A model generated the notes under the pieces. That model was not told where the DNA came from and searched no databases. It worked only from the letters and a program-made list of their open reading frames with translations. Both the position numbers and the translations under genes were made by a program. Source: Halopenitus persicus (lineage in GTDB: Archaea; Halobacteriota; Halobacteria; Halobacteriales; Haloferacaceae). Taken from it: a stretch of 64,000 nucleotides of DNA. Where the stretch lies: positions 1-64,000 of the forward strand of contig NZ_FNPC01000003.1 of the NCBI RefSeq assembly GCF_900107205.1, given 5' to 3'. Positions 9,130 to 17,930 of this stretch are shown here, piece by piece (the stretch's first letter is position 1; each line of letters starts with the position of its first letter).

Positions 9130-11073
9130 ATGGCGAGCAACAAGATCCTCGGTATCGACCTCGGTACCACGAACTCCGCGTTTGCGGTGATGGAGGGCGG
9201 CGACCCCGAGATCATCGCGAACGCCGAAGGCGACCGAACGACGCCGTCGATCGTCGCGTTTTCCGACGACGGGGAGCGGCTGGTCGGCAAGCCCGCCAAG
9301 AACCAGGCGGTACAGAACCCCGACCGGACGATCCAGTCCATCAAGCGGCACATGGGCGAGGAGGACTACACCGTGGCGATCGAGGACGAGGAGTACACGC
9401 CCGAGCAGGTCTCGGCGATGATCCTCCAGAAGATCAAACGCGACGCCGAGGAGTACCTGGGCGACGAGATCGAGAAGGCGGTCATCACCGTTCCCGCCTA
9501 CTTCAACGACAAGCAGCGACAGGCGACGAAGGACGCCGGCGAGATCGCCGGCTTCGAGGTCGACCGGATCGTCAACGAGCCGACCGCGGCCGCGATGGCG
9601 TACGGCCTCGACGACGAGTCCGACCAGACCGTCCTCGTCTACGACCTGGGCGGCGGCACCTTCGACGTCTCCATCCTCGATCTGGGCGGCGGCGTCTACG
9701 AGGTCGTCGCGACCAACGGCGACAACGACCTCGGCGGCGACGACTGGGACGAGGCGATCATCGACCACCTCGCCGAGGAGTTCGAGAACGACCACGGGAT
9801 CGACCTCCGCGAGGACCGGCAGGCCCTCCAGCGGCTCACGGAGGCCGCCGAGGAGGCGAAGATCGAGCTGTCGAACAAGAAGGAGACGACGGTCAACCTG
9901 CCGTTCATCACGGCGACCGACTCCGGCCCGGTCCACCTCGAGCAGTCGATCACGCGGGCCACCTTCGAGTCGCTGACCGAGGACCTCCTCGAGCGGACCG
10001 TCGGTCCGACCGAGCAGGCGCTCGAGGACGCGGGCTACGCAAAGGACGACATCGACGAGGTCATCCTCGTCGGCGGATCCACCCGGATGCCGCAGGTCCA
10101 GGAGAAGGTCGAGGAGCTCGTCGGCCAGGAGCCGAAGAAGAACGTCAACCCCGACGAGGCCGTCGCGCTGGGCGCGGCCGTCCAGGGCGGCGTGCTCTCG
10201 GGCGACGTCGACGACATCGTCCTGCTGGACGTGACGCCGCTGTCGCTCGGCATCGAGGTGAAGGGCGGCCTCTTCGAGCGGCTCATCGAGAAGAACACCA
10301 CGATCCCGACGGAGGCCTCCAAGGTCTTCACCACCGCCGCGGACAACCAGACGTCGGTCAACGTCCGCGTCTTCCAGGGCGAACGCGAGATCGCCGAGGA
10401 GAACGAGCTGCTGGGCGCCTTCCAGCTCACCGGCATCCCGCCGGCGCCGGCCGGAACGCCGCAGATCGAGGTCTCCTTTAACATCGACGAGAACGGGATC
10501 GTCAACGTCGAGGCCGAGGACCAGGGCTCGGGCAACGCCGAGTCGATCACCATCGAGGGCGGCGCCGGCCTCTCCGACGAGGAGATCGAGCAGATGCAGG
10601 AGGAGGCCGAACAGCACGCCGAGGAGGACGAGAAGCGCCGCGAGCGGATCGAGGCCCGCAACGAGGCCGAGTCGACGGTCCAGCGCGCCGAGACACTCAT
10701 CGAGGAGAACGAGGAGAACGTCGACGACGACGTGATCGCGGAGATCGAGGCCGCGATGGACGACGTCGAGGACGTCCTCGCCGACGAGGACGCCGACATC
10801 GACGAGATCGAGTCGGCCACGGAGGATCTGGCCGACCAGCTCCAGGAGATCGGCAAGCAGATGTACCAGGAGCAGGCGGCCCAGGCCGGTGCCGCCGGCG
10901 GCGCCGGCGCTGCGGGCGCCGGCCCGGGCGGAATGGGCGGCGCTGGCCCCGGCGGGATGGGCGGTGCCGGGCCCGGCGGCGCGGCCGGCAACGGTGCCGG
11001 CGAGCCCGGCGACGACGAGTACGTCGACGCCGACTTCGAGGACGTGGACGACGAGAACGAGGACGAGGAGTAA
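9130..11073 (+). CDS. dnaK: Hsp70 chaperone DnaK
   Basis: The 647-residue protein is the ATP-dependent Hsp70 chaperone that binds exposed hydrophobic peptide and releases it with DnaJ and GrpE. The ATPase domain shows [13 protein letters not shown] near residue 8, [14 protein letters not shown] near 175 and VGGSTRMP near 315; the peptide-binding domain carries [12 protein letters not shown]. The C-terminal tail is a Gly/Ala/Met-rich run with repeated GPGGMGGA units, a tail style shared with actinobacterial and haloarchaeal DnaK, before an acidic end. DnaK was acquired by haloarchaea from bacteria. A TATA-like CTTTAA sits at 9096-9101, about 30 bases before the ATG. grpE is not in the window. 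Confidence 0.98.
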   Translation: MASNKILGIDLGTTNSAFAVMEGGDPEIIANAEGDRTTPSIVAFSDDGERLVGKPAKNQAVQNPDRTIQSIKRHMGEEDYTVAIEDEEYTPEQVSAMILQKIKRDAEEYLGDEIEKAVITVPAYFNDKQRQATKDAGEIAGFEVDRIVNEPTAAAMAYGLDDESDQTVLVYDLGGGTFDVSILDLGGGVYEVVATNGDNDLGGDDWDEAIIDHLAEEFENDHGIDLREDRQALQRLTEAAEEAKIELSNKKETTVNLPFITATDSGPVHLEQSITRATFESLTEDLLERTVGPTEQALEDAGYAKDDIDEVILVGGSTRMPQVQEKVEELVGQEPKKNVNPDEAVALGAAVQGGVLSGDVDDIVLLDVTPLSLGIEVKGGLFERLIEKNTTIPTEASKVFTTAADNQTSVNVRVFQGEREIAEENELLGAFQLTGIPPAPAGTPQIEVSFNIDENGIVNVEAEDQGSGNAESITIEGGAGLSDEEIEQMQEEAEQHAEEDEKRRERIEARNEAESTVQRAETLIEENEENVDDDVIAEIEAAMDDVEDVLADEDADIDEIESATEDLADQLQEIGKQMYQEQAAQAGAAGGAGAAGAGPGGMGGAGPGGMGGAGPGGAAGNGAGEPGDDEYVDADFEDVDDENEDEE

Positions 11074-11220
11074 TCGGTTCCCGTCCGCCGACCGGAAACC
11101 ATCCAAGCGGACGGTTCACGCCCGCATCGGAACGATATCGGCCGCGCTCGGCCGCGGGTCGGGTGCACGCTTTTCAAGTAGCCCGACGAATTACGACGCC
11201 ACAAGACCGGAACTTCACGC

Positions 11221-12390
11221 ATGAGCGAGGACTTCTACGACGTACTCGGGGTCTCACGGGACGCCGACGTCGACGAGATCAAACAGGCGTATCGAAAGAA
11301 GGCGGCCGAATACCATCCCGACGTCAGCGACCACGACGACGCCGAGGAGAAGTTCAAGAAGATCAAGAAGGCCAAGGAGGTCCTCACCGACGAGGAGACG
11401 CGCCGCCAGTACGACCAGCTGGGCCACGACCGGTTCGTCGAGGCCGAGAAGCGCGGCGCGACGGGGTCGGGCGCCGGCGGCGGAGCCGGCGGCGCGGGCG
11501 GCCCCTTCGGCGGTGCCGGCGGAGCCGGTGGCGCCGGCGGCTTCGAGGACATCTTCAACCAGTTCTTCGGCGGCGGCGGTCGCGGCCGGGGCGGCGACCC
11601 GAACCGGCCGCGGCAGGGCCAGGACCTCCGGACGGGCGTGACGATCGACCTCGAGGAGGCGTTCGAGGGCGTCACCAAGCAGTTCTCGGTCACCAGACCC
11701 GAGACGTGTGACACCTGCGACGGCGCCGGCCATCCGCCGGACGCGGACGTCTCGACGTGTCGGCAGTGCAACGGCCAGGGCCAGGTCACGCAGGTCCAAC
11801 AGACGCCGCTCGGACGCGTCCAGCAGACGACGACCTGTCCCCGGTGTGAGGGGACCGGCGAGACCTACAGCGAGCGCTGTGACGACTGCGGCGGCGACGG
11901 CGTCGTTCGCAACGAGGCGACGCTGTCGGTCGAGATCCCTGCCGGGATCCGGTCGGGGCAGAGCCTCCGGATGGAGGGCGAGGGCGCTCCCGGCGAGAAC
12001 GGCGGGCCGAACGGCGACCTCCTCATCGAGGTCGACGTGGACGTCGGCGACCGGTTCGAACGCGACGGCGCCGACCTCCACGTCCACGAGGCGGTCTCGT
12101 TCCCGCAGGCCGTCTTCGGCGACACGGTGCAGATCGAGGCCGTCGACGGCACCGTCGAGATGGACGTCCCGGCAGGCACCCAAAGCGGCGAGACGTTCCG
12201 GCTCTCCGGCAAGGGGATGCCTCGGCTGCGCGGCCGGGGGCGCGGCGACCTGTACGTCCAGGTGCAGGTCGTCGTTCCGGACTCGCTCAACGACGAGCAG
12301 CGCGAGGCGCTCGAGGCGTTCGCCGAGGCCGGCGGCGAGGAGATCGACGTCGAGCAGGGCTTCTTCGAGAAGCTGAAGAGCTCCTTTTAA
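11221..12390 (+). CDS. dnaJ: Hsp40 co-chaperone DnaJ
   Basis: The 389-residue protein stimulates the DnaK ATPase and delivers substrates. The J domain has HPD at residues 32-34 (YHPDVSDHDD), followed by a Gly/Ala/Phe-rich linker (GGAGGAGGPFGG type), the four zinc-binding CxxCxGxG repeats from Cys163 to ~227 (CDTCDGAG, CRQCNGQG, CPRCEGTG, CDDCGGDG) and the two beta-barrel substrate domains. It lies 147 bases after dnaK with its own TATA-like CTTTTCAAG near 11170, so it can be transcribed separately as well as with dnaK. Confidence 0.98.
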   Translation: MSEDFYDVLGVSRDADVDEIKQAYRKKAAEYHPDVSDHDDAEEKFKKIKKAKEVLTDEETRRQYDQLGHDRFVEAEKRGATGSGAGGGAGGAGGPFGGAGGAGGAGGFEDIFNQFFGGGGRGRGGDPNRPRQGQDLRTGVTIDLEEAFEGVTKQFSVTRPETCDTCDGAGHPPDADVSTCRQCNGQGQVTQVQQTPLGRVQQTTTCPRCEGTGETYSERCDDCGGDGVVRNEATLSVEIPAGIRSGQSLRMEGEGAPGENGGPNGDLLIEVDVDVGDRFERDGADLHVHEAVSFPQAVFGDTVQIEAVDGTVEMDVPAGTQSGETFRLSGKGMPRLRGRGRGDLYVQVQVVVPDSLNDEQREALEAFAEAGGEEIDVEQGFFEKLKSSF

Positions 12391-12413
12391 ACTCCGAAGA
12401 GATACTTTTAAAC
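12384..12413 (+). promoter_or_regulatory. Twin CTTTTAAAC boxes at the end of dnaJ
   Basis: CTTTTAAAC occurs at 12384-12392, overlapping the dnaJ stop codon, and again at 12405-12413, 21 bases on (two helical turns). Each looks like a TATA element. They lie 70-95 bases before the next ATG and could be promoter elements or part of the dnaJ termination zone. Confidence 0.35.
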
Positions 12414-12433
12414 CGGCCCTCCGATCGGCCGAC

Positions 12434-12451
12434 CGTCCCTCGAGAGGGACG
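12434..12451 (+). terminator. Perfect hairpin after dnaJ
   Basis: CGTCCCTC and GAGGGACG form an 8-bp stem with a two-base gap, followed directly by CTTTTG. This could stop dnaJ transcription. The same CTTTTG at 12452-12457 is also correctly spaced (about 25 bases) to act as the TATA element of the next gene. Confidence 0.4.
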
Positions 12452-12480
12452 CTTTTGACTCTCTCGGCCGGAGTCGACGT

Positions 12481-13236
12481 ATGGAGACACTTGCGGACCC
12501 GCTCGCCCGCGATCGACGAAGCGACGATCCCGCGCTCGTGACGCCGGACGGCCGGGAGCGTAGCCGCCACGACCTGATCACGAACGCGTACAGGGCCGGC
12601 AACGCGCTCCGGCACGAGGGCGTTCGCCGGGGTGCCGCGGTCGGGATCGCGCCGGTCCCTGATCTACCGTTCCTCCTCGCGTTCCTCGGCGCCGGCCTCC
12701 TGGGCGCGCGCGTTCGGTTCGACGTGGACGCGAGCCTCGCGGCCGGCGCGCGGGCCGTGGTCGTCCCGGCGGCCGACGCCCCGGACGTCACGGCGGAGGC
12801 GGGACCGGGAACGCGCGTGGTCGCCGTGGGCGGGGAGTCCGCCGATCCCGCCGTCACCCACTGGGAGGAGACCGTCTGGAGCGAGAATCCGGCGTTTCCG
12901 TCGCCGACGGTCGAGCCCGACGATCCGTTATTGGACTCGCCCGGCGGCGACGATGCCGTCACTCACGGCGAGGCGATCACCGCAGCCACGGCGATCGCCG
13001 AGCAGTACGGGATCACTTCGTCGCGTCGGGTCGTCCTTCGGTCCTCGCTGGCGCACCCGGGCGCGGTCGTGGCCGGCGTGCTCGCGCCGCTGTGCGGCGG
13101 CGGGGTCACCGTGTTGTCGTCGGCCGAGGCCGAGGGCGTCGCCGATGACGACCTGGTGATAACCGAGGCCGGTGACCCGACCACCATCGACGTCGCCGAC
13201 CCGACCGTCATCGATCCCGACGACGTCCCGATCTGA
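12481..13236 (+). CDS. Half-length ANL-like (acyl-CoA synthetase N-domain) protein
   Basis: This 251-residue protein starts METLADPLARDRRSDDPALV and runs through a segment (GNALRHEGVRRGAAVGI, then DLPFLLAFLGAGLLGARVRF) that mimics the first subdomain of adenylate-forming enzymes: the area where a substrate is 'called' and the enzyme enters the conserved hydrophobic core. It has no P-loop-like SSGTTG, no DGR hinge and no catalytic lysine of the C-terminal domain, so it cannot be a complete synthetase. It faces a full acyl-CoA synthetase gene. It may be a degenerate paralogue kept for another role, perhaps regulatory or as a partner; function unknown. Confidence 0.65.
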   Translation: METLADPLARDRRSDDPALVTPDGRERSRHDLITNAYRAGNALRHEGVRRGAAVGIAPVPDLPFLLAFLGAGLLGARVRFDVDASLAAGARAVVVPAADAPDVTAEAGPGTRVVAVGGESADPAVTHWEETVWSENPAFPSPTVEPDDPLLDSPGGDDAVTHGEAITAATAIAEQYGITSSRRVVLRSSLAHPGAVVAGVLAPLCGGGVTVLSSAEAEGVADDDLVITEAGDPTTIDVADPTVIDPDDVPI

Positions 13237-13286
13237 GGTCTGCCGGTTCGACCGTCCCCGCGCGGTATCGTCGATTCTCGGGGCAC

Positions 13287-15341
13287 TCACTGCAGCTCGC
13301 GGATCCGTGCGATCGCTTCGGGGTTCTCGATCGACGAGCGGTCGCCCGGGTCCTCCCCGCGGTGGGCCGCCGCGATGGCGCGGCGAACGACCTTCCCCGA
13401 CTGCGTTTTGGGAAACTCGGGGACGAAACGGATCGCACGCGGTCGAAACGGCTTGCCGTGTTGCTCGCCGACCAGCGTCCGCAGCTCGGACCGGAGGTCC
13501 TCGGTCGGTTCGACTTCGGGATCGAGGATGACGTAGCAGACGACCGCGGTCCCCGTCGTCTCGTCCGGGACGCCGATCGCGGCGGCCTGGGTGACCGCCG
13601 GATGCTCGACGAGGACGCCCTCGATCTCGGCGGGGCCGACCTTCCGTCCCGCGACGTTCAGCGCGTCGTCGGCGCGACCGTGGAGGAACCAGAACCCGTC
13701 GGCGTCCACCTGCGCGAAGTCGCCGTGGTTCCACAGGCCCTCCCACCGCGACCAGTACTCCTCGAGATACCGCTCGTCGCCCGACCAGAGGCTCTTGGTC
13801 ATCGACGGGCAGGAGTCGCGCGCGACCAGATAGCCGCGCTCGCCGGCTTCACGGACCGACTCGCCGGCCTCGTCGACGACGTCCACGCACATGCCGAGTC
13901 CCGGGCCGCCCAGCGTGCACGGCTTGAGCGGCCGGTCGGGCATCGGCATCAGGAAACAGCCGCAGATCTCCGTCCCGCCGGAGATGTTGATGATCGGACA
14001 CTCCCCGTTCCCGACGGTCTCGTGGAACCACCGCCAGGACTCCGGATCCCACGGCTCACCGGTCGACCCGAGCAGCCGCAGGCTCGAGAGGTCGTGTGCG
14101 TCCACCCACTCGTCGCCGTGCTTTCGCAACGCCCGGATCGCCGTCGGCGAGACGCCGAAGGTCGTCACGCCGTGTCTCTCGATCAGCTCCCAGAAGCGGT
14201 CGGGATCCGGGTGGTCGGGGGCCCCCTCGTAGAGCACGACCGTGCCGCCGAAGGCATGGTTGCCGATCAGCGTCCAGGGTCCCATCATCCAGCCGACGTC
14301 CGAGACCCAGAAGAACCGGTCGCTCGGTTGGTGGTCGAACCCGAAGTGGATCTCCTTGCTGCACTGGAGGAGCACGCCGGCGTGCGTGTGAACGATCCCC
14401 TTCGGCTCGCCGGTGGTCCCCGACGAGTAGAGCAGCAACGACTCCTGATCCGCCGGGAACGAGTCGGAGCCGTAGCCGACCGGTTGTGAGTCGATCGCTG
14501 CCGCCCAGGTTTCATCGCGTCCGTCGGTCCAGGGGACCGCGGTCGGATCAGCGGCGTTCCCTGCTTCCGGGCCAGTCGTTCCGGCTGTCGGCTCCGCCGC
14601 GGGCGTCCGACCGAGACGGTCGTACACGACCACGTGCTCGACGTGACCGGCCTCCTCGATCGCGGCGTCGGCGGTTTCCTTGAGCATCACCGGCGACCCG
14701 CGGCGGTGGAAGCCGTCGGCAGTGAACAGGACCGACGGTTCGGCGTCGGCGATCCGCGTCGCGGTGGCCTCGGTCCCGAACCCGGAGAATATCGGGACGG
14801 CGATCGCGCCGACTTTGAAACAACCGTAGAGGATCGGGACGACTTCGGGGACCATCGGCATGTACAGCCCCACCGTGTCGCCGGGGTCGGTCCCGACCGA
14901 CGTCAGGTAGGCGGCGACCCGATCGCTTGCGCGGGCGAGCTCGTGGAAGGTCAGTTCGCGGACGTCGCCGGGTTCGCCCTCCCAGACGACCGCGACGCGA
15001 TCTCGGTTCGGCGACTCCGGCGCGGCGTGGCGGTCGCAGACGTTGTGCGCGACGTTCAACTTCCCGCCGACGTACCACTCCGAGAACTGTGGGCCGTCGG
15101 CGTCGTCGCGAACCGCGTCGTAGGGCTCGTCGAACTCGACCCCGAGGTAGTCGACGATCTCGTCCCAGAACCACTCCACGCCCGACTCGGCGACGCCGTC
15201 GATCCCGTAGCAGGTCCGGTCGATCAGTTCGTCGTAGTCGTCGATCCCGTACTCACGCATAAACGCCCGGACGTTCGTCTTCGCGGCGGTTTCCGGGTCC
15301 GGACGGTGGGCGATCTCCGTGCAGTCCTCGAGGGGATCCAT
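13287..15341 (-). CDS. acs: Acetyl/acyl-CoA synthetase (AMP-forming)
   Basis: The 684-residue enzyme activates a short carboxylic acid (acetate, propionate or a relative) with ATP to an acyl-AMP and then the CoA thioester. Motifs: the P-loop LLLYSSGTTGEPKG around Tyr305, the GSTGEPWDPESW and SGGTEICG core (ATP and acyl pocket), HGRADDALNVAGRKVG hinge, and the catalytic lysine K650 in KTQSGKVVRR. The length and N-terminal extension match the acetyl-CoA synthetase branch rather than medium-chain ligases. It is divergent from a GNAT gene and convergent with the half-length ANL-like gene. Substrate range cannot be read from sequence. Confidence 0.88.
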   Translation of the reverse strand: MDPLEDCTEIAHRPDPETAAKTNVRAFMREYGIDDYDELIDRTCYGIDGVAESGVEWFWDEIVDYLGVEFDEPYDAVRDDADGPQFSEWYVGGKLNVAHNVCDRHAAPESPNRDRVAVVWEGEPGDVRELTFHELARASDRVAAYLTSVGTDPGDTVGLYMPMVPEVVPILYGCFKVGAIAVPIFSGFGTEATATRIADAEPSVLFTADGFHRRGSPVMLKETADAAIEEAGHVEHVVVYDRLGRTPAAEPTAGTTGPEAGNAADPTAVPWTDGRDETWAAAIDSQPVGYGSDSFPADQESLLLYSSGTTGEPKGIVHTHAGVLLQCSKEIHFGFDHQPSDRFFWVSDVGWMMGPWTLIGNHAFGGTVVLYEGAPDHPDPDRFWELIERHGVTTFGVSPTAIRALRKHGDEWVDAHDLSSLRLLGSTGEPWDPESWRWFHETVGNGECPIINISGGTEICGCFLMPMPDRPLKPCTLGGPGLGMCVDVVDEAGESVREAGERGYLVARDSCPSMTKSLWSGDERYLEEYWSRWEGLWNHGDFAQVDADGFWFLHGRADDALNVAGRKVGPAEIEGVLVEHPAVTQAAAIGVPDETTGTAVVCYVILDPEVEPTEDLRSELRTLVGEQHGKPFRPRAIRFVPEFPKTQSGKVVRRAIAAAHRGEDPGDRSSIENPEAIARIRELQ

Positions 15342-15417
15342 CCCGTGAGTCTTGTGATCGATCCGGTAAGTAGTTTCGTACGATCGACGGGAAGACGGTT
15401 TTCGGGCGGTCGCGGGG

Positions 15418-15491
15418 GATCAGGTGGGCGCGGAGAATCGGATGGGCGCGGGGGGATCAGGTGGGTGCGGAGGAGCGGATGGGCGCGGGGA
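15418..15491. repeat. 37-bp tandem repeat, 2 copies
   Basis: A unit beginning GATCAGGTGGGCGCGGAG starts at 15418 and again at 15455 with few mismatches. It fills the divergent promoter space between the acyl-CoA synthetase start (15341) and the GNAT start (15526). Confidence 0.85.
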
Positions 15492-15525
15492 ACGGTTTTC
15501 ACCGTGGGAGTTCTTAGCCGCGTAT

Positions 15526-16107
15526 ATGTACGTCCGTGATGCCAAAAACCGGGACGAAGCGTGGTTGCTCGACCACATCGAGGCGATGGGGCTCGACGAT
15601 ATGGCGTTTCGCTCGCGGGATTACGTCATCGCGGTCGACGAGGAGTCGAACGAGCGCGTCGGGTTCGGTCGACTCCGGATCCACAAGGGCGATCCCGAGC
15701 TGTGCGAGCTCACGGGCATCGGCGTACTCGAGCCCTGGCGCGGACAGGGCGTGGGCGCGCACGTCATCGAACGGCTCGTCGAGACCGCGGACGCGGAGGG
15801 CTTCGAGACCGTCTACACCCTGACCGACGAGCCCGGCTACCTCGAGCGGTTCGGCTTCGAGCCGGTGGCCGACGAGGACCTCCCCGACCGGCTTCGCGAG
15901 CGGCTCTCGGAGAAGCGCTCGGTGGTCGACGAGTCGGTGGTCGGCCTCCGGATCGAGGTCGACGCCTTCGACCTCCCGGCCGGCACCCGGGAGGCCTTCA
16001 AAAACGCCGCGGCCGACGGGGAGACCGACAGCGACCACGAGGAGTCGCCCGAGGACTTCGGCATCGACCCCGACACGGCCACGTATAAGTACGACACCGG
16101 CAGCTGA
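15526..16107 (+). CDS. GNAT family N-acetyltransferase
   Basis: This 193-residue protein is a GCN5-type acetyltransferase. The acetyl-CoA loop is seen in VLEPWRGQGVGAHVIERLVE (Q/R-x-x-G-x-G/A motif A), followed by TLTDEPGYLERFGFEPV, the classic motif B with the 'YLERFGF' turn. It uses acetyl-CoA to acetylate an unknown amine. The ATG at 15526 (MYVRDAKNRDEAWLL) is chosen; the open frame upstream runs through the tandem repeat and is low complexity. The C-terminal ~40 residues are acidic. Confidence 0.88.
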   Translation: MYVRDAKNRDEAWLLDHIEAMGLDDMAFRSRDYVIAVDEESNERVGFGRLRIHKGDPELCELTGIGVLEPWRGQGVGAHVIERLVETADAEGFETVYTLTDEPGYLERFGFEPVADEDLPDRLRERLSEKRSVVDESVVGLRIEVDAFDLPAGTREAFKNAAADGETDSDHEESPEDFGIDPDTATYKYDTGS

Positions 16108-16152
16108 TCCGCCCTCGGTCCGGCGACGAACGCGGACGGCCGCACCGCGAGC

Positions 16153-17640
16153 CTAGAACGGGTACTCCCGCGGCTCGTGTTGCAGCGAGATCCACTTCGT
16201 CTCGGTGACCTCACGGAGGAACTCCTCGGCGTTGTACCCGCCCATCCCGGAGGCCTTGGTGCCGCTGAAGGGGACGTGGGCCTCGTCGTTGATGGGCTGG
16301 TCGCCGACGTGGACCATCCCGGTCTCGAGCCGGTCGGCGATCGCCTTCCCGGTGCCGACGTCGCCGGCGTGAACCGATCCCGAGAGGCCGTACTCCGTGT
16401 CGTTGGCGAGCGCGACCGCCTCGTCGACGTCGGAGAACGGGATCACGGGCGCGATCGGGCCGAAGTGCTCGAAGCAGGCGGCCGACATGTCGTTGGTGAC
16501 CTCCGAGAGCACCGTCGGCGCGACCACGAGCGAGTCGTCGACGCCCTCGAGCGGCACCGTCTCGCCGCCGGTCTCGAGGGTCGCGCCGGCCGCGACCGTC
16601 TCCTCGACGTACTCGAGCATCTCGTCGCGCTGTGACTCGTCGATGATCGGCCCGACGATCGTCTCGGGGTCGTGTGCGGAGCCGGCCGGGATCGACTCGG
16701 CGCGCTCGACCAGCCGGTCGACGTACTCGTCGTGGACGGATTCGTGGACGAGATGGCGGTTGATGGAGATGCACACCTGTCCCTGGTGGACGAACGAACC
16801 GAAGACGGCGGCGTCGATCGCTCGGTCGAGGTCCGCCTCGGCGGTGACGATGTGGGCGTTGTTTCCGCCGAGCTCCATCGCCGGCGTCGCGAGGTTCTCC
16901 GCGGCCTGCGACGCCACTTGCCGCCCGACCGGCGTCGACCCCGTGAAGGCGACCACGTCGCTGACGGAGTGGCTCGCCACGCGGTCGCCGATCTCCGAGC
17001 CACGGCCGGTGACCACGTTGAGGACGCCGTCCGGCAGGTCGGCCTCGGCGAACAGCTTCGCGAACAGCAGCCCGCCAACGATCGGCGTGTTCGTCGAGGG
17101 TTTGAGCACGACCGTGTTGCCGGCCGCGATCGCGGGCGCGACCGCCCGCATCGAGAGGTTCAGCGGGAAGTTCCACGGCGAGATGACCGTGACCGTGCCG
17201 GCCGGGATCCGCTCGACGACGTTCTCCTTGCCCGGGACGTTCGAGGCGGCGTGCTCGCCCTTCATCCGGCGCGGGAGCGTCGCGGCCTCCGCGGCCTGGT
17301 CGGTCGCGAGATGGACCGACGTCTCCCCCATCGCCCGCGACCCGCCGGCCTCGCGGGACAGGAGGTCGACGATCGCCTCGTGGTGCTCCTCCAGCGCGTC
17401 GAGCAGGGACTGCATCGCCTCCTCCCGACGTGCCGGCGGCGCGGCGGCCCACTCCTCCTGGGCCGCGGCGGCGGCCTCGTAGGCCGCGTCGACGTCCGCC
17501 GCCGTCCCGCGCGGGACGTGCGCGACGGTCTCGCGCGTGGAGGGATCCTCGACCGCGATCGTCTCCCCGCCGTCGGCTCCGGTCCATTCGCCGTCGATGT
17601 ACAGCGCGCTCCAGTCGTCGTCGATCCCGAGTTGGGTCAT
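16153..17640 (-). CDS. NAD(P)-dependent aldehyde dehydrogenase
   Basis: The 495-residue enzyme oxidises an aldehyde to the carboxylic acid. It has the oxyanion/cofactor motif VISPWNFPLNLSMRAV, the Rossmann VAFTGSTPVG, catalytic base Glu256 in MELGGNNAHIV and nucleophile Cys290 in QGQVCISINR, and a C-terminal FSGTKASGMGGYN. The asparagine pair in ELGGNN and the overall pattern resemble the benzaldehyde/semialdehyde branch. I use the ATG at 17640 because upstream residues run into the 20-bp repeat array. It is divergent from purA; nearby acyl-CoA synthetase could use its product, but this is a guess. Confidence 0.92.
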   Translation of the reverse strand: MTQLGIDDDWSALYIDGEWTGADGGETIAVEDPSTRETVAHVPRGTAADVDAAYEAAAAAQEEWAAAPPARREEAMQSLLDALEEHHEAIVDLLSREAGGSRAMGETSVHLATDQAAEAATLPRRMKGEHAASNVPGKENVVERIPAGTVTVISPWNFPLNLSMRAVAPAIAAGNTVVLKPSTNTPIVGGLLFAKLFAEADLPDGVLNVVTGRGSEIGDRVASHSVSDVVAFTGSTPVGRQVASQAAENLATPAMELGGNNAHIVTAEADLDRAIDAAVFGSFVHQGQVCISINRHLVHESVHDEYVDRLVERAESIPAGSAHDPETIVGPIIDESQRDEMLEYVEETVAAGATLETGGETVPLEGVDDSLVVAPTVLSEVTNDMSAACFEHFGPIAPVIPFSDVDEAVALANDTEYGLSGSVHAGDVGTGKAIADRLETGMVHVGDQPINDEAHVPFSGTKASGMGGYNAEEFLREVTETKWISLQHEPREYPF

Positions 17641-17710
17641 ACGGTCGTGGTGTTCGGTAGCGATCCGTATAGATGATCGTGTCGAGGCGATCCGTTCGCG
17701 AGTGCGGGTC

Positions 17711-17794
17711 ACGACGGCGGGGGAAGTGCCACGGCGGCGGAGGAAGTGCCACGGCGGCGGGGGGAGTGCCACGGCGGCGGGGGTGCCACGGCGG
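17711..17794. repeat. 20-bp tandem repeat, about 4 copies
   Basis: Units of the form ACGGCGGCGGGGGAAGTGCC start at 17711, 17731, 17751 and 17771, the last shortened by three bases and followed by a partial fifth copy. The array occupies the divergent space between the aldehyde dehydrogenase and purA. Confidence 0.9.
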
Positions 17795-17930
17795 AAGAGC
17801 GCCAGGGCGCGCGACCGAGGAACGTAGCGGTCGCAACGGTGGTTCGGTTCGCACTCCCGCGATTCCGCCGTCGAACCGTCCCCGGGGCGGACCGTAATCG
17901 GTTTACTGCGGCCTGTAGAATGGCGGGTGT

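Noticed and set aside
17641-17930. Repeat array between aldehyde dehydrogenase and purA as a CRISPR
   Set aside because: The units are directly tandem with no unique spacers and no cas genes are near.
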